Translations under genes and position numbers: made by a program
Assembly: GCF_022213955.1 (NCBI RefSeq)
Contig: NZ_JAKNTW010000017.1
Span: 88,899 to 152,898 of the forward strand
Length of the DNA: 64,000 bases
Direction of reading: 5' to 3'
Origin: Dolomitihabitans soli
GTDB lineage: Bacteria > Actinomycetota > Actinomycetes > Streptosporangiales > Streptosporangiaceae
The notes under the pieces: generated by a model
The model's input: the letters and a program-made list of their open reading frames with translations, nothing else
The model's database searches: none
Told to the model about the DNA's origin: nothing
Shown here: one piece after another, positions 8,083-17,339 of the stretch
Numbering within the stretch: position 1 is the first letter of the stretch
How the letters are laid out: each line of letters starts with the position of its first letter

Positions 8083-9633
8083 GTGTCTGAGTTCGACACA
8101 GTTCTCGTCGTCGACTTCGGCGCGCAGTACGCGCAGCTCATCGCCAGGCGCGTGCGCGAGTGCCATGTCTACTCCGAGATCGTCCCTTCGACGATGCCGG
8201 TGGCGGAGATGCTGGCGAAGAAACCGAAGGCGATCATCCTGTCCGGCGGTCCCTCGTCGGTCTACGCCGACGGCGCTCCGCTCGTGCCCGCCGGGCTGTT
8301 CGAGACCGGTGTGCCCACGTTCGGCATCTGTTACGGCTTCCAGGCGATGGCCAGAGACCTCGGCGGCCGGGTGGCCAAGACCGGCGTCGCCGAGTACGGC
8401 GGCACCGCGCTGGCCGTCCAGCGCGAGGGCGTGCTGTTCGCCGGGCTGCCCATGAAGCAGACGGTCTGGATGTCGCACGGTGACAGCGTCGCCGCCGCCC
8501 CCGAGGGTTTCACGGTGACCGCCTCCACCGGCGAGACGCCGGTCGCCGCCTTCGAGCACCCGGGCAAGGGGCTGTACGGCGTGCAGTTCCACCCCGAGGT
8601 GCTGCACTCCGAGCACGGCCAGACCGTGCTCAAGCACTTCCTCGACGCGGCCGGCTGCCGTCCCTCCTGGACCATGCTCAACATCGTCGAAGACGCCGTC
8701 GAGGCGGTCCGCGCCCAGCTCGGCCCGCAGGGCAGGGCGATCTGCGCGCTGTCGGGCGGCGTCGACTCCGCGGTGGCGGCAGCCATCGTGCAGCGGGCCA
8801 TCGGTGACCGGCTGACCTGCGTGTTCGTCGACCACGGGCTGCTGCGTAAGGGCGAGGCCGAGCAGGTCGAGCGTGACTTCGTGGCCGTCACCGGGGTCAA
8901 CCTGAGGGTGGTCGACGCCGCCGACCGCTTCATCAAGGCTCTCGACGGCGTCACCGACCCCGAGGACAAGCGCAAGATCATCGGCCGCGAGTTCATCCGG
9001 GTCTTCGAGGACGAGCAGCGCGCGATCCTCGCCGACGGGCCCGCCGACTTCCTGGTGCAGGGCACCCTCTACCCCGACGTGGTGGAGTCGGGCGGCGGCA
9101 CCGGTACGGCCAACATCAAGTCGCACCACAACGTCGGCGGTCTGCCGGACGACCTGAAGTTCGACCTGGTCGAGCCGTTGCGCACGCTGTTCAAGGACGA
9201 GGTGCGCCGCGCGGGCGAGGAGCTGGGCCTGCCCGCGGCGATGGTCTGGCGTCAGCCGTTCCCCGGCCCCGGGCTGGGCATCCGGATCATCGGCGCGGTG
9301 ACCCGCGACCGGCTCGACATCCTGCGCGAGGCCGACGCGATCGCCCGCGAGGAGCTGTCCCGCGCCGGGCTCGACCGTGACATCTGGCAGTGCCCGGTGG
9401 TGCTCCTCGCGGACGTGCGTTCGGTCGGGGTCCAGGGCGACGGCAGGACCTACGGCCACCCGGTCGTGCTCAGGCCCGTCACCTCGGAGGACGCCATGAC
9501 CGCCGACTGGGCGAGGGTGCCCTACGACGTGCTCTCCCGCGTCTCCACCCGGATCACGAACGAGGTCCGCGAGGTCAACCGCGTGGTCGTCGACGTCACG
9601 AGCAAGCCGCCGGGCACCATCGAGTGGGAGTGA
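8083..9633 (+). CDS. guaA: GMP synthase (glutamine-hydrolysing), 516 aa
   Basis: Converts XMP to GMP using ATP and glutamine, the last step of de novo GMP synthesis in the cytoplasm. The class I glutamine amidotransferase domain (residues 6-195) has Cys83 in FGICYGFQ and His170/Glu172 in QFHPEV. The ATP-pyrophosphatase domain carries the P-loop SGGVDSA near 224-230. The C-terminal dimerisation domain ends in KPPGTIEWE, the normal terminus. The GTG at 8083 ([19 protein letters not shown]) has a run of G 8 nt upstream and gives the usual family N-terminus; an in-frame ATG at 8008 would add a non-conserved leader. Core housekeeping gene. Confidence 0.98.
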   Translation: MSEFDTVLVVDFGAQYAQLIARRVRECHVYSEIVPSTMPVAEMLAKKPKAIILSGGPSSVYADGAPLVPAGLFETGVPTFGICYGFQAMARDLGGRVAKTGVAEYGGTALAVQREGVLFAGLPMKQTVWMSHGDSVAAAPEGFTVTASTGETPVAAFEHPGKGLYGVQFHPEVLHSEHGQTVLKHFLDAAGCRPSWTMLNIVEDAVEAVRAQLGPQGRAICALSGGVDSAVAAAIVQRAIGDRLTCVFVDHGLLRKGEAEQVERDFVAVTGVNLRVVDAADRFIKALDGVTDPEDKRKIIGREFIRVFEDEQRAILADGPADFLVQGTLYPDVVESGGGTGTANIKSHHNVGGLPDDLKFDLVEPLRTLFKDEVRRAGEELGLPAAMVWRQPFPGPGLGIRIIGAVTRDRLDILREADAIAREELSRAGLDRDIWQCPVVLLADVRSVGVQGDGRTYGHPVVLRPVTSEDAMTADWARVPYDVLSRVSTRITNEVREVNRVVVDVTSKPPGTIEWE

Positions 9634-9764
9634 TCCCCGCCGCCGGACGACCGACCCGGCATGGTGTTCGACCGCTTTGACCAACGCCGTCATCACCTGG
9701 AGCACGGAGTACCACTCGCCGGCCGTACGGCGGCTGCGGGCCGCCGACGGGGCCGTGCTCCGGC

Positions 9765-10595
9765 TCAGTCGCTCCAGGTTCCCGCAGCGGCGGCCGTCTT
9801 GACGTAGTCGGCGAAGGGCCGTGGGTCGCGTCCGAGCGCGCGCCGTACGCCATCGCTGACGTGCTCGCCGGCGCCGTCGCGGATCCGGCCCAACAGGTCC
9901 GCCAACAGATCGGCCACCTCCGGAGGCACTCCCTGAGCCCCCAGCGCGGCGGTGAACTGGGAGGCCTCCAGCGGCGTGTAGCGGATGCGCCGCCCGGTGG
10001 CCTCCGAGATCATCTCGACCGCGGTGCGGAACGACACCGGTTCGGGGCCGGACAGCTCGTAGATCTCGCCCGCGTGACCGTCCCGGGTGAGCGCGGCGGT
10101 CGCGACGTCGGCGATGTCCTCGGCGTCGACGAACGGCTCCCGGCCCTCCCCGGTCGGCAGCGCCAGTTCCCCGGACCGGATCGGCTCCAGGAACAGGTCC
10201 TCGCCGAAGTTCTGCGCGAACCAGGCCGGCCGCAGGATCGTCCACTCCAGGTCCGTCGCGCGCAGGGCCAGCTCGACCGGCTCCTGGTACGGGTCCACCG
10301 CGCCGCCTACGCCGCGTGCCGACAGCAGCACCACCCGGCGGACACCGGCCTGCGCCGCGGTCGTGAGGAACTCCCCCACAGTGGCGGCCGACACGGCCTC
10401 GTTCATCGGTATGAGGTAGACCGCCCCCGCGCCGGCCAGGGCCGGCCCCCAGGTGTCACGGTCGGCGAAGTCGAATCTGGTCCCGCTGGAACGGGAGGCC
10501 GCGCGGAAGGGACGGCCGAGCCGGTCGAGCCGGGCGACGACGCGGCGACCGGTCTTACCCCGGGCGCCAAGTACAAGAATGGGTGAATCGGACAT
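9765..10595 (-). CDS. NmrA-like NAD(P)-binding protein, 276 aa
   Basis: Atypical SDR/NmrA family. The nucleotide-binding motif is LGARGKTGRRV at residues 9-19, and LRPAWFAQNF near 120-130 with VDAEDIADVA near 155-165 are family signatures. The classical YxxxK triad is absent, as usual for this group, whose members act as quinone oxidoreductases or redox sensors. It is divergent from an AraC-type regulator, which most likely controls it; that arrangement (AraC plus NmrA-like reductase) is common in actinobacteria. Substrate unknown. Confidence 0.85.
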   Translation of the reverse strand: MSDSPILVLGARGKTGRRVVARLDRLGRPFRAASRSSGTRFDFADRDTWGPALAGAGAVYLIPMNEAVSAATVGEFLTTAAQAGVRRVVLLSARGVGGAVDPYQEPVELALRATDLEWTILRPAWFAQNFGEDLFLEPIRSGELALPTGEGREPFVDAEDIADVATAALTRDGHAGEIYELSGPEPVSFRTAVEMISEATGRRIRYTPLEASQFTAALGAQGVPPEVADLLADLLGRIRDGAGEHVSDGVRRALGRDPRPFADYVKTAAAAGTWSD

Positions 10596-10620
10596 GGGAC
10601 CAGCACATCAGATGCCGCAG

Positions 10621-10666
10621 GAGACGACCCATGGCCATTCATCTCGTATGCATGTGAAATCGTCTC
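10621..10666. promoter_or_regulatory. Inverted repeat in the AraC/NmrA divergent promoter
   Basis: GAGACGA (10621-10627) and TCGTCTC (10660-10666) are exact reverse complements 32 nt apart, in the 74-nt gap between the two divergent genes. The second arm ends 4 nt before the AraC-gene ATG. Two such half-sites would suit an AraC-family dimer. Binding is inferred from placement. Confidence 0.4.
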
Positions 10667-10669
10667 ACC

Positions 10670-11611
10670 ATGGATCTCCTGGAGGACTATCTCGCGGGCG
10701 TACGAGCGCACGGCGCGGTCTTCGCCCAGTCGGTCGCCGAGCCGCCGTGGGCGATGCGTTTCAGTGATCCCGCCCCGTTGGCGCTGGGCGCGATGCTCCG
10801 CGGCGAGTCCTGGATCGTCCGCGACGGTATGGCTCCCGTCCAGGTCCGGGAGGGCGGCGTCGTCCTGGTTCGCGGACTGCGGCCGTTCACCGTGGCCGAT
10901 CGCCCGGGAACGGAGCCCCAGGTGGTGATCGACGGCGCGGAGAGCTGCTGGACGACGGCCGACGGCCCCGCTACGGCGGGGCTCAACCTCGTGCTCGGAC
11001 CGCGCACGTACGGGTTCAGCGCCGATGGCGCCGACCTGTTCGTCACCGCGGAGTATCCGCTGCGTGGCGACGTGTCCGAGCGCTTGCTCAAGGCCCTGCC
11101 GGAGGTGGCCGTCATCCCGTCGGAGCCCGAGTTCACGCCGCTGCTGGACCTGCTGGCGGTCGAGATCGGCCGCGAGGAGCCCGGCCAGCAGGTCATCCTG
11201 GACCGGCTCCTGGATCTGCTCCTCGTACGGGCCCTGCGGTCGTGGTTCGCGCGGCCCGACGCTGAGCCGCCGTCCGGCTACCGGGCCCTGGCCGACCCGC
11301 GGATCGGGCGGGCGCTGCGCCTGGCGCACGAACGCCCTGCCCATCCGTGGACCGTCGCGGGGCTGGGCGCGGAGGTGGGGATGTCGCGGGCGGTGTTCGC
11401 CCGGCGCTTCACCGAGTTGGTCGGGCAGCCGCCGCTGGACTACCTCACGGAGTGGCGGATGACGCTCGCCGCCGACCTGCTCCGCACGTCCGGCGCCACC
11501 GTCGCCGCGGTGGCCCGGAGGGTTGGGTACGCCGACGGCTTCGCCTTCAGCCACGCCTTCAAACGGGTTCGCGGCATACCGCCCAGCGACCTGGTCCGTT
11601 CCCCGAAGTAG
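10670..11611 (+). CDS. AraC-family transcriptional regulator with N-terminal cupin, 313 aa
   Basis: The N-terminal half (about 1-180) is an AraC_binding_2/cupin_6-like sensor (PPWAMRFSDPAPLALGAML). The C-terminal HTH_18 domain (about 205-300) shows both helix-turn-helix units: WTVAGLGAEVGMSRAVFARR and VAAVARRVGYADGFAFSHA, followed by FKRVRGIPPSDL. No ribosome binding site is visible before the ATG at 10670, so the mRNA may be leaderless or the start may be slightly later. It faces the NmrA-like gene across an inverted repeat, suggesting it controls that gene. Confidence 0.9.
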   Translation: MDLLEDYLAGVRAHGAVFAQSVAEPPWAMRFSDPAPLALGAMLRGESWIVRDGMAPVQVREGGVVLVRGLRPFTVADRPGTEPQVVIDGAESCWTTADGPATAGLNLVLGPRTYGFSADGADLFVTAEYPLRGDVSERLLKALPEVAVIPSEPEFTPLLDLLAVEIGREEPGQQVILDRLLDLLLVRALRSWFARPDAEPPSGYRALADPRIGRALRLAHERPAHPWTVAGLGAEVGMSRAVFARRFTELVGQPPLDYLTEWRMTLAADLLRTSGATVAAVARRVGYADGFAFSHAFKRVRGIPPSDLVRSPK

Positions 11612-11621
11612 GACCCGGACG

Positions 11622-11648
11622 AAGACCCCCGCCGATGGCGGGGGTCTT
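11622..11648 (+). terminator. Strong intrinsic terminator hairpin after the AraC gene
   Basis: AAGACCCCCGCC (11622-11633), loop GAT, GGCGGGGGTCTT (11637-11648): a perfect 12-bp stem starting 10 nt after the AraC stop. It lies between convergent genes and its A/T-containing base works in both directions. Confidence 0.85.
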
Positions 11649-11707
11649 GTCGTGCGGGATCGGCCCGGCCCGTGGCGCGGGCGATCACCTGATCTGAGCG
11701 GCCGGAG

Positions 11708-12478
11708 CTAGACCTCGGGAGACTCCAGCTCGTCCTGCTTGACCTCGGGGTCGGGATAGATCTCGCCGGCCTCCAGCTTCCTGTCGCCGCGGAGCAGCGA
11801 GGAGACGCCCACCATGTGGTAGCCCTGCTGCTTCAGCGTGGTGAGGATCTTCGGCATGACCTGGACGGTCTGCGCGACCCAGTCGTGCATGAGGATCACG
11901 CCGTCGCGCTTGGCGCTCCGCATGACCTCCTGGAAGATCGCGTCGGTGTTCTTGGTGGCCCAGTCGCGGGAGCCGCCGTTCCACAACACCAGCGGCTGGC
12001 CCATCTCCATCGCGATCTGCCGCACCCGCTCGTCGAACTCTCCGTACGGCGGGCGGATCATCGTCGGCTTCTTGCCGGTGGCCTTGAAGATGATGTCCTC
12101 GGTCCGCTTCAGTTCGTCGCGGATCTGGTACTCGCTGATGTCGCGCAGGTGCGGATGGGTGTAGCTGTGGTTGCCCAGCTCGTGGCCCTCGGTGGCCATG
12201 CGCTTGGCGAAGGCGGGACGCGACTTGACGTACTGCCCTTCGAGCAGGAACGTCGCCTTCGCCTTGTGCTTCTTGAGGGTGTCGAGCAGTACGCCAGCGT
12301 ACTTGCCGGGACCGTCGTCGAAGGTCAGTGCGATGCACTTGACCTTCGCGCAGTCGACTTTCGCCTCCTTCTTGGGGGTCTGAACGATGTCGGCCTGGGC
12401 GGGTGCTGCCGCCAGGCCGAGCAGTGCGGTGGTGAGCGCCACGGCGAGGGGAAGCCGGGCGCGCTGATGGCGAGCCAT
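11708..12478 (-). CDS. Secreted polysaccharide deacetylase (NodB domain), 256 aa
   Basis: The Sec signal peptide is residues 1-29, with likely cleavage after AQA. The NodB fold follows: metal and catalytic Asp in TFDDGP (Asp54, Asp55), metal ligands His104 and His108 in NHSYTH, the RPPYGEFD motif, and the catalytic His in LMHDW. Such CE4 enzymes remove acetyl groups from peptidoglycan or other cell-surface glycans. The ATG at 12478 has AGGAG 7 nt upstream and gives the signal peptide directly. It lies 124 nt downstream of a paralogue; both begin the mature domain with D-C-A-[KR]-V-K-C-I-A-L-T-F-D-D-G-P. The two Cys may form a disulfide outside the cell. Confidence 0.92.
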   Translation of the reverse strand: MARHQRARLPLAVALTTALLGLAAAPAQADIVQTPKKEAKVDCAKVKCIALTFDDGPGKYAGVLLDTLKKHKAKATFLLEGQYVKSRPAFAKRMATEGHELGNHSYTHPHLRDISEYQIRDELKRTEDIIFKATGKKPTMIRPPYGEFDERVRQIAMEMGQPLVLWNGGSRDWATKNTDAIFQEVMRSAKRDGVILMHDWVAQTVQVMPKILTTLKQQGYHMVGVSSLLRGDRKLEAGEIYPDPEVKQDELESPEV

Positions 12479-12514
12479 CGGGGTGCTCCTCGGAAAAAGG
12501 GAATAACTCGGGTA

Positions 12515-12531
12515 GCGATACACCGTATCGC
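12515..12531. promoter_or_regulatory. Palindrome upstream of the deacetylase gene
   Basis: GCGATA (12515-12520), 5-nt loop, TATCGC (12526-12531), located 37-53 nt upstream of the deacetylase ATG. A second imperfect inverted repeat (GAGCAT 12546-12551, ATGCTC 12569-12574) follows. Either could be an operator or an mRNA leader hairpin; no regulator is identified. Confidence 0.3.
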
Positions 12532-12602
12532 CCCTTCTGTCCCACGAGCATCGGAGTTACCTGAAGAAATGCTCCGAATCTGACAGCCGAGTAGACGCCG
12601 TG

Positions 12603-13307
12603 TCAGCGCGAGGGGAACCTTTCGCCCGCGTCGGGCAGCCGGTTCCTGAGCACCTCGGAGACCGTCACCACGTGATAGCCGCGCTTCTTCAGCGTGCTGA
12701 GGATCAACGGCATCGCCGCGACCGTGCCCGGGACGATGTCGTGCAGCAGGACGACCCCGTCACGCCTGGCCAGGCGCAACACCTTCTTGGCGATCGCCTT
12801 CTTGTCGCGCAGTTCCCAGTCTCTGCTGCTGTCGGTCCACAGGATCACCGGCACTCCGGCGAACCCGGCCACCGACTCCACCCGCTCGTCGGTCGCGCCG
12901 AACGGCGGGCGCATCATCTTCGGGCGCACCCCCGTCGCCTTCCTGATGGCCTTCGACGTCTTGTCGAGCTGGTCGAAGATCTTCTGGTCCGGCAGTTCGG
13001 TGAGCCGTGCGTGGTCGAAGGTGTGATTGGCGATCTCGTGCCCCTCGCGGCGCATCCGGCGCGCCACTGCGGGTCGCTTCTGCACTTCCCGGCCGACCAG
13101 GAAGAAGGTCACCTTCAGCCGGTTCTTCTTGAGGGTGTCAAGGAGCTTGACGGTGTGCGGAGAGGGACCGTCGTCGAAGGTCAGCGCGATGCACTTGACC
13201 CTCGCGCAGTCGACCGTCTTGGCTTCGGCTGGAGTCGCCACCGCCACTAAGACGCAGATCGCCGTCACCGCAACACAGATACGCCGCCACATACACCCTC
13301 GCCCCAT
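12603..13307 (-). CDS. Secreted polysaccharide deacetylase (NodB domain), second copy, 234 aa
   Basis: Paralogue of the gene at 11708. The signal peptide is residues 1-29 (cleavage after AEA), then the same mature start DCARVKCIALTFDDGP. Metal-site residues are Asp45/Asp46 and His95/His99 (NHTFDH); MRPPFG and VLLHDI complete the site. The two copies have diverged clearly outside the motifs, so the duplication is not recent. ATG 13307 was used; ATG 13292 would also leave a signal peptide. It is divergent from the membrane protein at 13446. Role inferred: deacetylation of a wall glycan. Confidence 0.9.
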   Translation of the reverse strand: MGRGCMWRRICVAVTAICVLVAVATPAEAKTVDCARVKCIALTFDDGPSPHTVKLLDTLKKNRLKVTFFLVGREVQKRPAVARRMRREGHEIANHTFDHARLTELPDQKIFDQLDKTSKAIRKATGVRPKMMRPPFGATDERVESVAGFAGVPVILWTDSSRDWELRDKKAIAKKVLRLARRDGVVLLHDIVPGTVAAMPLILSTLKKRGYHVVTVSEVLRNRLPDAGERFPSR

Positions 13308-13445
13308 TCGATCAAGCCCAGCTGACCGTATCCCACGCCGGACCGCGTCAGGACCACCCAGAACGGACAGGTCTGCCAGTCGTTTCGCTACCCAGCGTGA
13401 TTAGTTCGCTACAGTTCTTGTCCGCCGGTGAACTGGGAGCGCACG

Positions 13446-15734
13446 ATGACGATCACGGCCCCTGAACGGGTGGCGGAAGCAAGCGGGCGGCGGCCGTCGC
13501 GGTACGGCCCCTGGCTCGGCGGCCTGTCGGCCGCGGCGGTCCTCGCCGGCACCGCGCACGCGCTGCTGGCCTACGACACTCCCGCAGCTCAGGCGGGTGT
13601 TTTCGGCGTCTACGTCGTCCTCGGCCTGATGATTCCCGGCACGCTGATCTGGCGCGCGTGCTCGCCGATCCGGTGCGTCCTGGCCGTCGACCTGGCCGCC
13701 GGAACCGCCGTCGGCTATGCGGCGGAGGTGCTCGCCTACATCGTGGCCCGCGCCCTGGACGCCCCCCGATGGTTCCTGCTGTGGCCGGTGGTCACCATGG
13801 TGATATTCCTCACTGTTCCCCGGTTGCGACGGCACTGGCGGGGCGGGCCGGAACGCATGCCGGCGACGGCGGCCTGGTCGCTGTCCGGCCTCGTCACGAT
13901 CGCCGTGGTGTGGGCCGCCACCCTCTTCTACCGGACCCACGGCCTGAGCTGGCCCGCCAACGGCAGCCCCTACATCGACATGCCGTACCACCTGTCGCTC
14001 ATCGGCGAGCTCAGACACCACATGCCGCCGGAAGTCCCGCAGGTCATCGGCGAGCCCCTGTCCTACCACTGGTTCGTCTACGCCGATCTGGCCGCGACGA
14101 CCTGGGCGACGGGGATCGAACCGGAGACGCTGCTCTACCGCCTGGCGATCCTGCCGATGGGGCTGGCGGTCATGGTCCTGATCGCCGGGCTGGCCCGCCT
14201 GATCAGCGGGTCGTGGTGGGCGGGCGTCGGCGCGGTGCTCCTGACCGCGTTCGTGGGCTCCCCGCCGCTCTACTCGTGGCGCACGACCCCGCTGCCGAGC
14301 GGGTCGCCCGCCGCGGTGTCCTGGCTCAGCCCCACCCACACGTTCGGCGCGCTGCTGTTCGGGGCGCTGGTGCTCGTCGTCGCGGGCATCCTGACCACCC
14401 GTTCGGTACGGCCGGCCACGATGATCCTGGTGGTCGGCCTCCTCATGGTGGTGGCCGGGGCCAAGTCCACCTACATTCCGCTGCTGGTGGCCGGTCTCGC
14501 GCTGCTGCTCGTGTTCGGGCGCGGGCTGCGCCGTACCGCGTCGCTGTTGCTCGTGCCGGCCCTCGCGGTCCTGGCGTTCGCGCAGGTCGTGCTGTTCGGC
14601 GGGAAGACGCAGGGGACGGCGGTGCAGCCGGGGGCCACCGGGGTCAAACTGCTCGCCTCCTTCGTCCCGCCGGACCAGCAGGTGGATCTCGGGATGCTGC
14701 CGGCGGTGTTCTGCCTGGCGCTGGTCATCGGGTGGATCGCGGCCTTCGCGGGAGTGACGGGGTTGTGGCGGGCCCGCGGGGCGTGCGAAGGGGCGGTGGT
14801 GATCCTGTGTGCGGGGATCGGACTGGGCGGGGTGGGCGGGGTGCTGCTGCTCGGCCACCCGTCGCTGAGCCAGTTCTACTTCCTGCGCGGGGCGTGGCCG
14901 TGGCTCGCGGTGATCGCGGCGGTGGGGCTGTGGGCCGCGCTCCGGGAGGCGCCGCCGCGGGTACGGCCCGTGCTGGTCGTCGCCGGGGCGGCGGCGGGTA
15001 CGGCGGCGGCCCTGATGATCGGCGGCGACGGCGCGGCGGAACCCGATCTCACGCTGGGCGTCTCCGGGATGGTGTGGCCGCTGCTCGGCCCGCCGCTGAT
15101 CCTGGCCGGGCTGGTCATGGCGGCCGTGCTGATCCTGCACCGCGTAACGGGCGGGCCGGCCGTGATCCTGCTCGCGGTGACGGCCCTGTGCGTCACCGGC
15201 ACCGTGGACTCGCTCGTGCAGGCCGAGGCCCGCCGGCCGGTCGCCGAGCAGATCCCCGAGATCCCGGAGGGAGCCGCGCCGGCGGCCCACTGGCTGCGCG
15301 CCAACACCGGCCCCGACGAGGTCGTCGCGACGAACGCGCACTGCCGCGGCGCGGGCCTCAAACGATGCGAGAACCGCCATTTCTGGATCTCCGCGTATAC
15401 CGAGCGCCGGATGCTCGTCGAAGGCTGGGCCTATACGGCGACCAATATCGGACAGGTGGTCGGCTCCGCCGATGACAAATACACCCAATTTCCCTTCTGG
15501 GATGTGAAAAGGCAGGCGGTGAACGACGCGGTCTTCCGCGACCCGTCGCGCGCGGCGATCCGGCGGCTGGTGGAGGAGTACGGCGTGCGCTGGCTCTTCG
15601 TGGACGAACGTGACCGGCGGCTGAACCCGAGAGTGGGAGAATTCGCCGCACTGAGGTACAGGAGCGGTTGGTGCGCGGTTTACCAGATAATCCCCTGGGC
15701 GGTGAACCCCACGGTTTTCTCCCCGGTCGTGTAA
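13446..15734 (+). CDS. Polytopic GT-C-like membrane glycosyltransferase, 762 aa
   Basis: At least a dozen hydrophobic segments span residues 20-590, followed by a soluble C-terminal domain of about 170 residues. An acidic loop after the first helices (SPYIDMPYHLSLIGELRHH near 170-190) resembles the catalytic Asp loop of GT-C enzymes such as PMT/ArnT-type transferases. The C-terminal domain (VEGWAYTATNIGQVV, then RWLFVDERDRRLNPRVGEF) resembles the extracytoplasmic domain of that class. The ATG at 13446 has GGGAG 6 nt upstream. It would use a polyprenyl-phosphate sugar outside the membrane, which the next gene (GT2-GtrA) could supply. Function inferred. Confidence 0.65.
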   Translation: MTITAPERVAEASGRRPSRYGPWLGGLSAAAVLAGTAHALLAYDTPAAQAGVFGVYVVLGLMIPGTLIWRACSPIRCVLAVDLAAGTAVGYAAEVLAYIVARALDAPRWFLLWPVVTMVIFLTVPRLRRHWRGGPERMPATAAWSLSGLVTIAVVWAATLFYRTHGLSWPANGSPYIDMPYHLSLIGELRHHMPPEVPQVIGEPLSYHWFVYADLAATTWATGIEPETLLYRLAILPMGLAVMVLIAGLARLISGSWWAGVGAVLLTAFVGSPPLYSWRTTPLPSGSPAAVSWLSPTHTFGALLFGALVLVVAGILTTRSVRPATMILVVGLLMVVAGAKSTYIPLLVAGLALLLVFGRGLRRTASLLLVPALAVLAFAQVVLFGGKTQGTAVQPGATGVKLLASFVPPDQQVDLGMLPAVFCLALVIGWIAAFAGVTGLWRARGACEGAVVILCAGIGLGGVGGVLLLGHPSLSQFYFLRGAWPWLAVIAAVGLWAALREAPPRVRPVLVVAGAAAGTAAALMIGGDGAAEPDLTLGVSGMVWPLLGPPLILAGLVMAAVLILHRVTGGPAVILLAVTALCVTGTVDSLVQAEARRPVAEQIPEIPEGAAPAAHWLRANTGPDEVVATNAHCRGAGLKRCENRHFWISAYTERRMLVEGWAYTATNIGQVVGSADDKYTQFPFWDVKRQAVNDAVFRDPSRAAIRRLVEEYGVRWLFVDERDRRLNPRVGEFAALRYRSGWCAVYQIIPWAVNPTVFSPVV

Positions 15735-15840
15735 ACGGTTCCCCATCAATGGAATAACCGGCGCGTCACTCTGCCACCGTAATCCGGTGACCTCACAAAC
15801 TGGCTGGGAAACGCGGTTCCGAGTCAGCCGGAGGGTACGG

Positions 15841-17088
15841 GTGTTGGACAACGATGTAGCCCTGGATGACAGGGCGACCCCCGGCGGAACCGCCGTGGAC
15901 ATGCGCCCGCCCACCGTCGACATCGTGATCCCCGTCCTGAACGAGGAACGCGCCCTGCGCGGGTGCGTCGAGACGTTGCATGCCTTCCTCAGCACGTCGT
16001 TCCCGCTGACCTGGCGGATCACCATCGCCGACAACGGCAGCACGGACGACACATGGACCATCGCCGGCGAACTCGCGGCCGATCTGCCGTACGTTCACGC
16101 GAGCAGGATCGAGGTGCGCGGCCGGGGGGCGGCGCTCAGGGCGGCGTGGAGCGAGAGCCCGGCGGAGATCGTCGCCTACATGGACGTCGATCTCTCCACC
16201 GACCTCGACGCGTTGCTTCCGCTGGTGGCGCCGCTGGTCAGCGGGCACTCCGAGATCGCCATCGGGTCACGCCTGGTGCGCTCCTCGCGGGTACGGCGCA
16301 CGGCGAAACGCGAGCTGATCTCGCGCTGCTACAACCTCGCCCTCCGGGTCAGCTTCGGCATCGGGTTCAGCGACGCCCAGTGCGGCTTCAAGGCCGTGCG
16401 GGCCGACGTGGTCCGGCCGCTGCTCGCGAAGGTGCAGGACGACGCCTGGTTCTTCGACACCGAACTGCTGCTGCTCGCCGAGCACAACGGGCTGCGCGTG
16501 CACGAGACGCCGGTGGACTGGTTCGAGGACGTCGACTCGCGGGTGAAGGTGATGAGCACCGCCTGGGAGGACGTCCGCGGGATGGTCCGGGTCGCGCGCG
16601 GCATCTCGCGCGGGGCCGCCACGATCGACGTGCCGCGCCGCCGCGAACTGGCGCCCGTCCACCCCCAGGCCGTGATCGCCCCGCCGCCCAACCCGCTGCT
16701 CGCCAAACTTGTCTCCTTCGCGCTGATCGGCCTGGTCTCCACCGTCTTCCACACGGCCCTCTACGCGGCGCTGCGCACGATGTGGTCGCCCGAATGGGCC
16801 AACCTGGTGGCACTCGCGATCAGCGCGGTCGGCAACACCGAGGCGAACCGCCGCTGGACCTTCGGCCGACGCGGCGGCACCCGGATGCGCGCGCACTCCC
16901 GCGCAGGGCTGATCTTCGCGCTCAACTACCTGGTCACGACGCTCTTCGTGGTGTCGGCCGTGCAGGCACTGCCGGAATACGGCCGAGGACTGGAACTGGC
17001 GGCGCTGGTCTCCGCCTACATCATGATGGCGATCCTGCGCTTCGTCGCCCTGGACCGCTGGGTCTTCCGCGTCCCCCGCACCTCGTGA
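15841..17088 (+). CDS. GT2 glycosyltransferase fused to GtrA-like membrane domain, 415 aa
   Basis: Residues about 24-230 are a dolichyl-phosphate-sugar-synthase-like GT2 domain (VDIVIPVLNEERAL, ADNGSTDDT, and the metal motif in AYMDVDLSTDLDALLP). Residues about 283-410 are a GtrA domain with four membrane helices (LVSFALIGLVSTVFHTALYA). GT2 enzymes of this kind make undecaprenyl-phosphate sugars, and GtrA proteins help flip or present them. The GTG at 15841 has GAGGG 5 nt upstream; an upstream GTG at 15787 lacks a site. With the preceding GT-C-like protein it forms a plausible two-gene glycosylation module. Confidence 0.85.
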   Translation: MLDNDVALDDRATPGGTAVDMRPPTVDIVIPVLNEERALRGCVETLHAFLSTSFPLTWRITIADNGSTDDTWTIAGELAADLPYVHASRIEVRGRGAALRAAWSESPAEIVAYMDVDLSTDLDALLPLVAPLVSGHSEIAIGSRLVRSSRVRRTAKRELISRCYNLALRVSFGIGFSDAQCGFKAVRADVVRPLLAKVQDDAWFFDTELLLLAEHNGLRVHETPVDWFEDVDSRVKVMSTAWEDVRGMVRVARGISRGAATIDVPRRRELAPVHPQAVIAPPPNPLLAKLVSFALIGLVSTVFHTALYAALRTMWSPEWANLVALAISAVGNTEANRRWTFGRRGGTRMRAHSRAGLIFALNYLVTTLFVVSAVQALPEYGRGLELAALVSAYIMMAILRFVALDRWVFRVPRTS

Positions 17089-17151
17089 CCGGTACGCTCC
17101 GCACCTCGACACCCGTCCGCCGGCGCGCGCCGTCCGGTCGTGACGCCTGGA

Positions 17152-17330
17152 CCGGTTCGCGAGCGGAAGCCGTCGGTCGGGGGGTGTGAGCCGCCGGTTT
17201 CGGGTACGTGGTCCGGTTGGAGAGCAGGGGGTCGTGTCCGGTTCGCGAGCGGAAGCCGTCGGTCGGAGCGTGTGAGCCGGCGGTTCGGACGCGACCGGTC
17301 AGGCGCACGCGGACCGGTTCGCGAGCGGGA
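17152..17330. repeat. Diverged direct repeats after the GT2-GtrA gene
   Basis: About 48 bp beginning CCGGTTCGCGAGCGGAAGCC occur at 17152-17199 and again at 17238-17286, 86 bp apart. A third partial copy (CCGGTTCGCGAGCGG) lies at 17314-17328. The repeats fill most of the gap between convergent genes. No ORF with coding character uses them. Confidence 0.8.
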
Positions 17331-17339
17331 GCGGGCCGG

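Noticed and set aside
7924..10245. 773-codon minus-strand frame across guaA
   Set aside because: It runs antisense over all of guaA, a certain gene, and has shadow-type composition.
15787..15840. Upstream GTG start for the GT2-GtrA gene
   Set aside because: No ribosome binding site, and the added 18 residues are not family-like; GTG 15841 has GAGGG just upstream.
13401..16061. 886-codon minus-strand frame across the GT-C-like gene
   Set aside because: Arg/Pro/Gly/His-biased sequence typical of antisense GC-rich frames; the sense strand shows membrane helices and a ribosome binding site.
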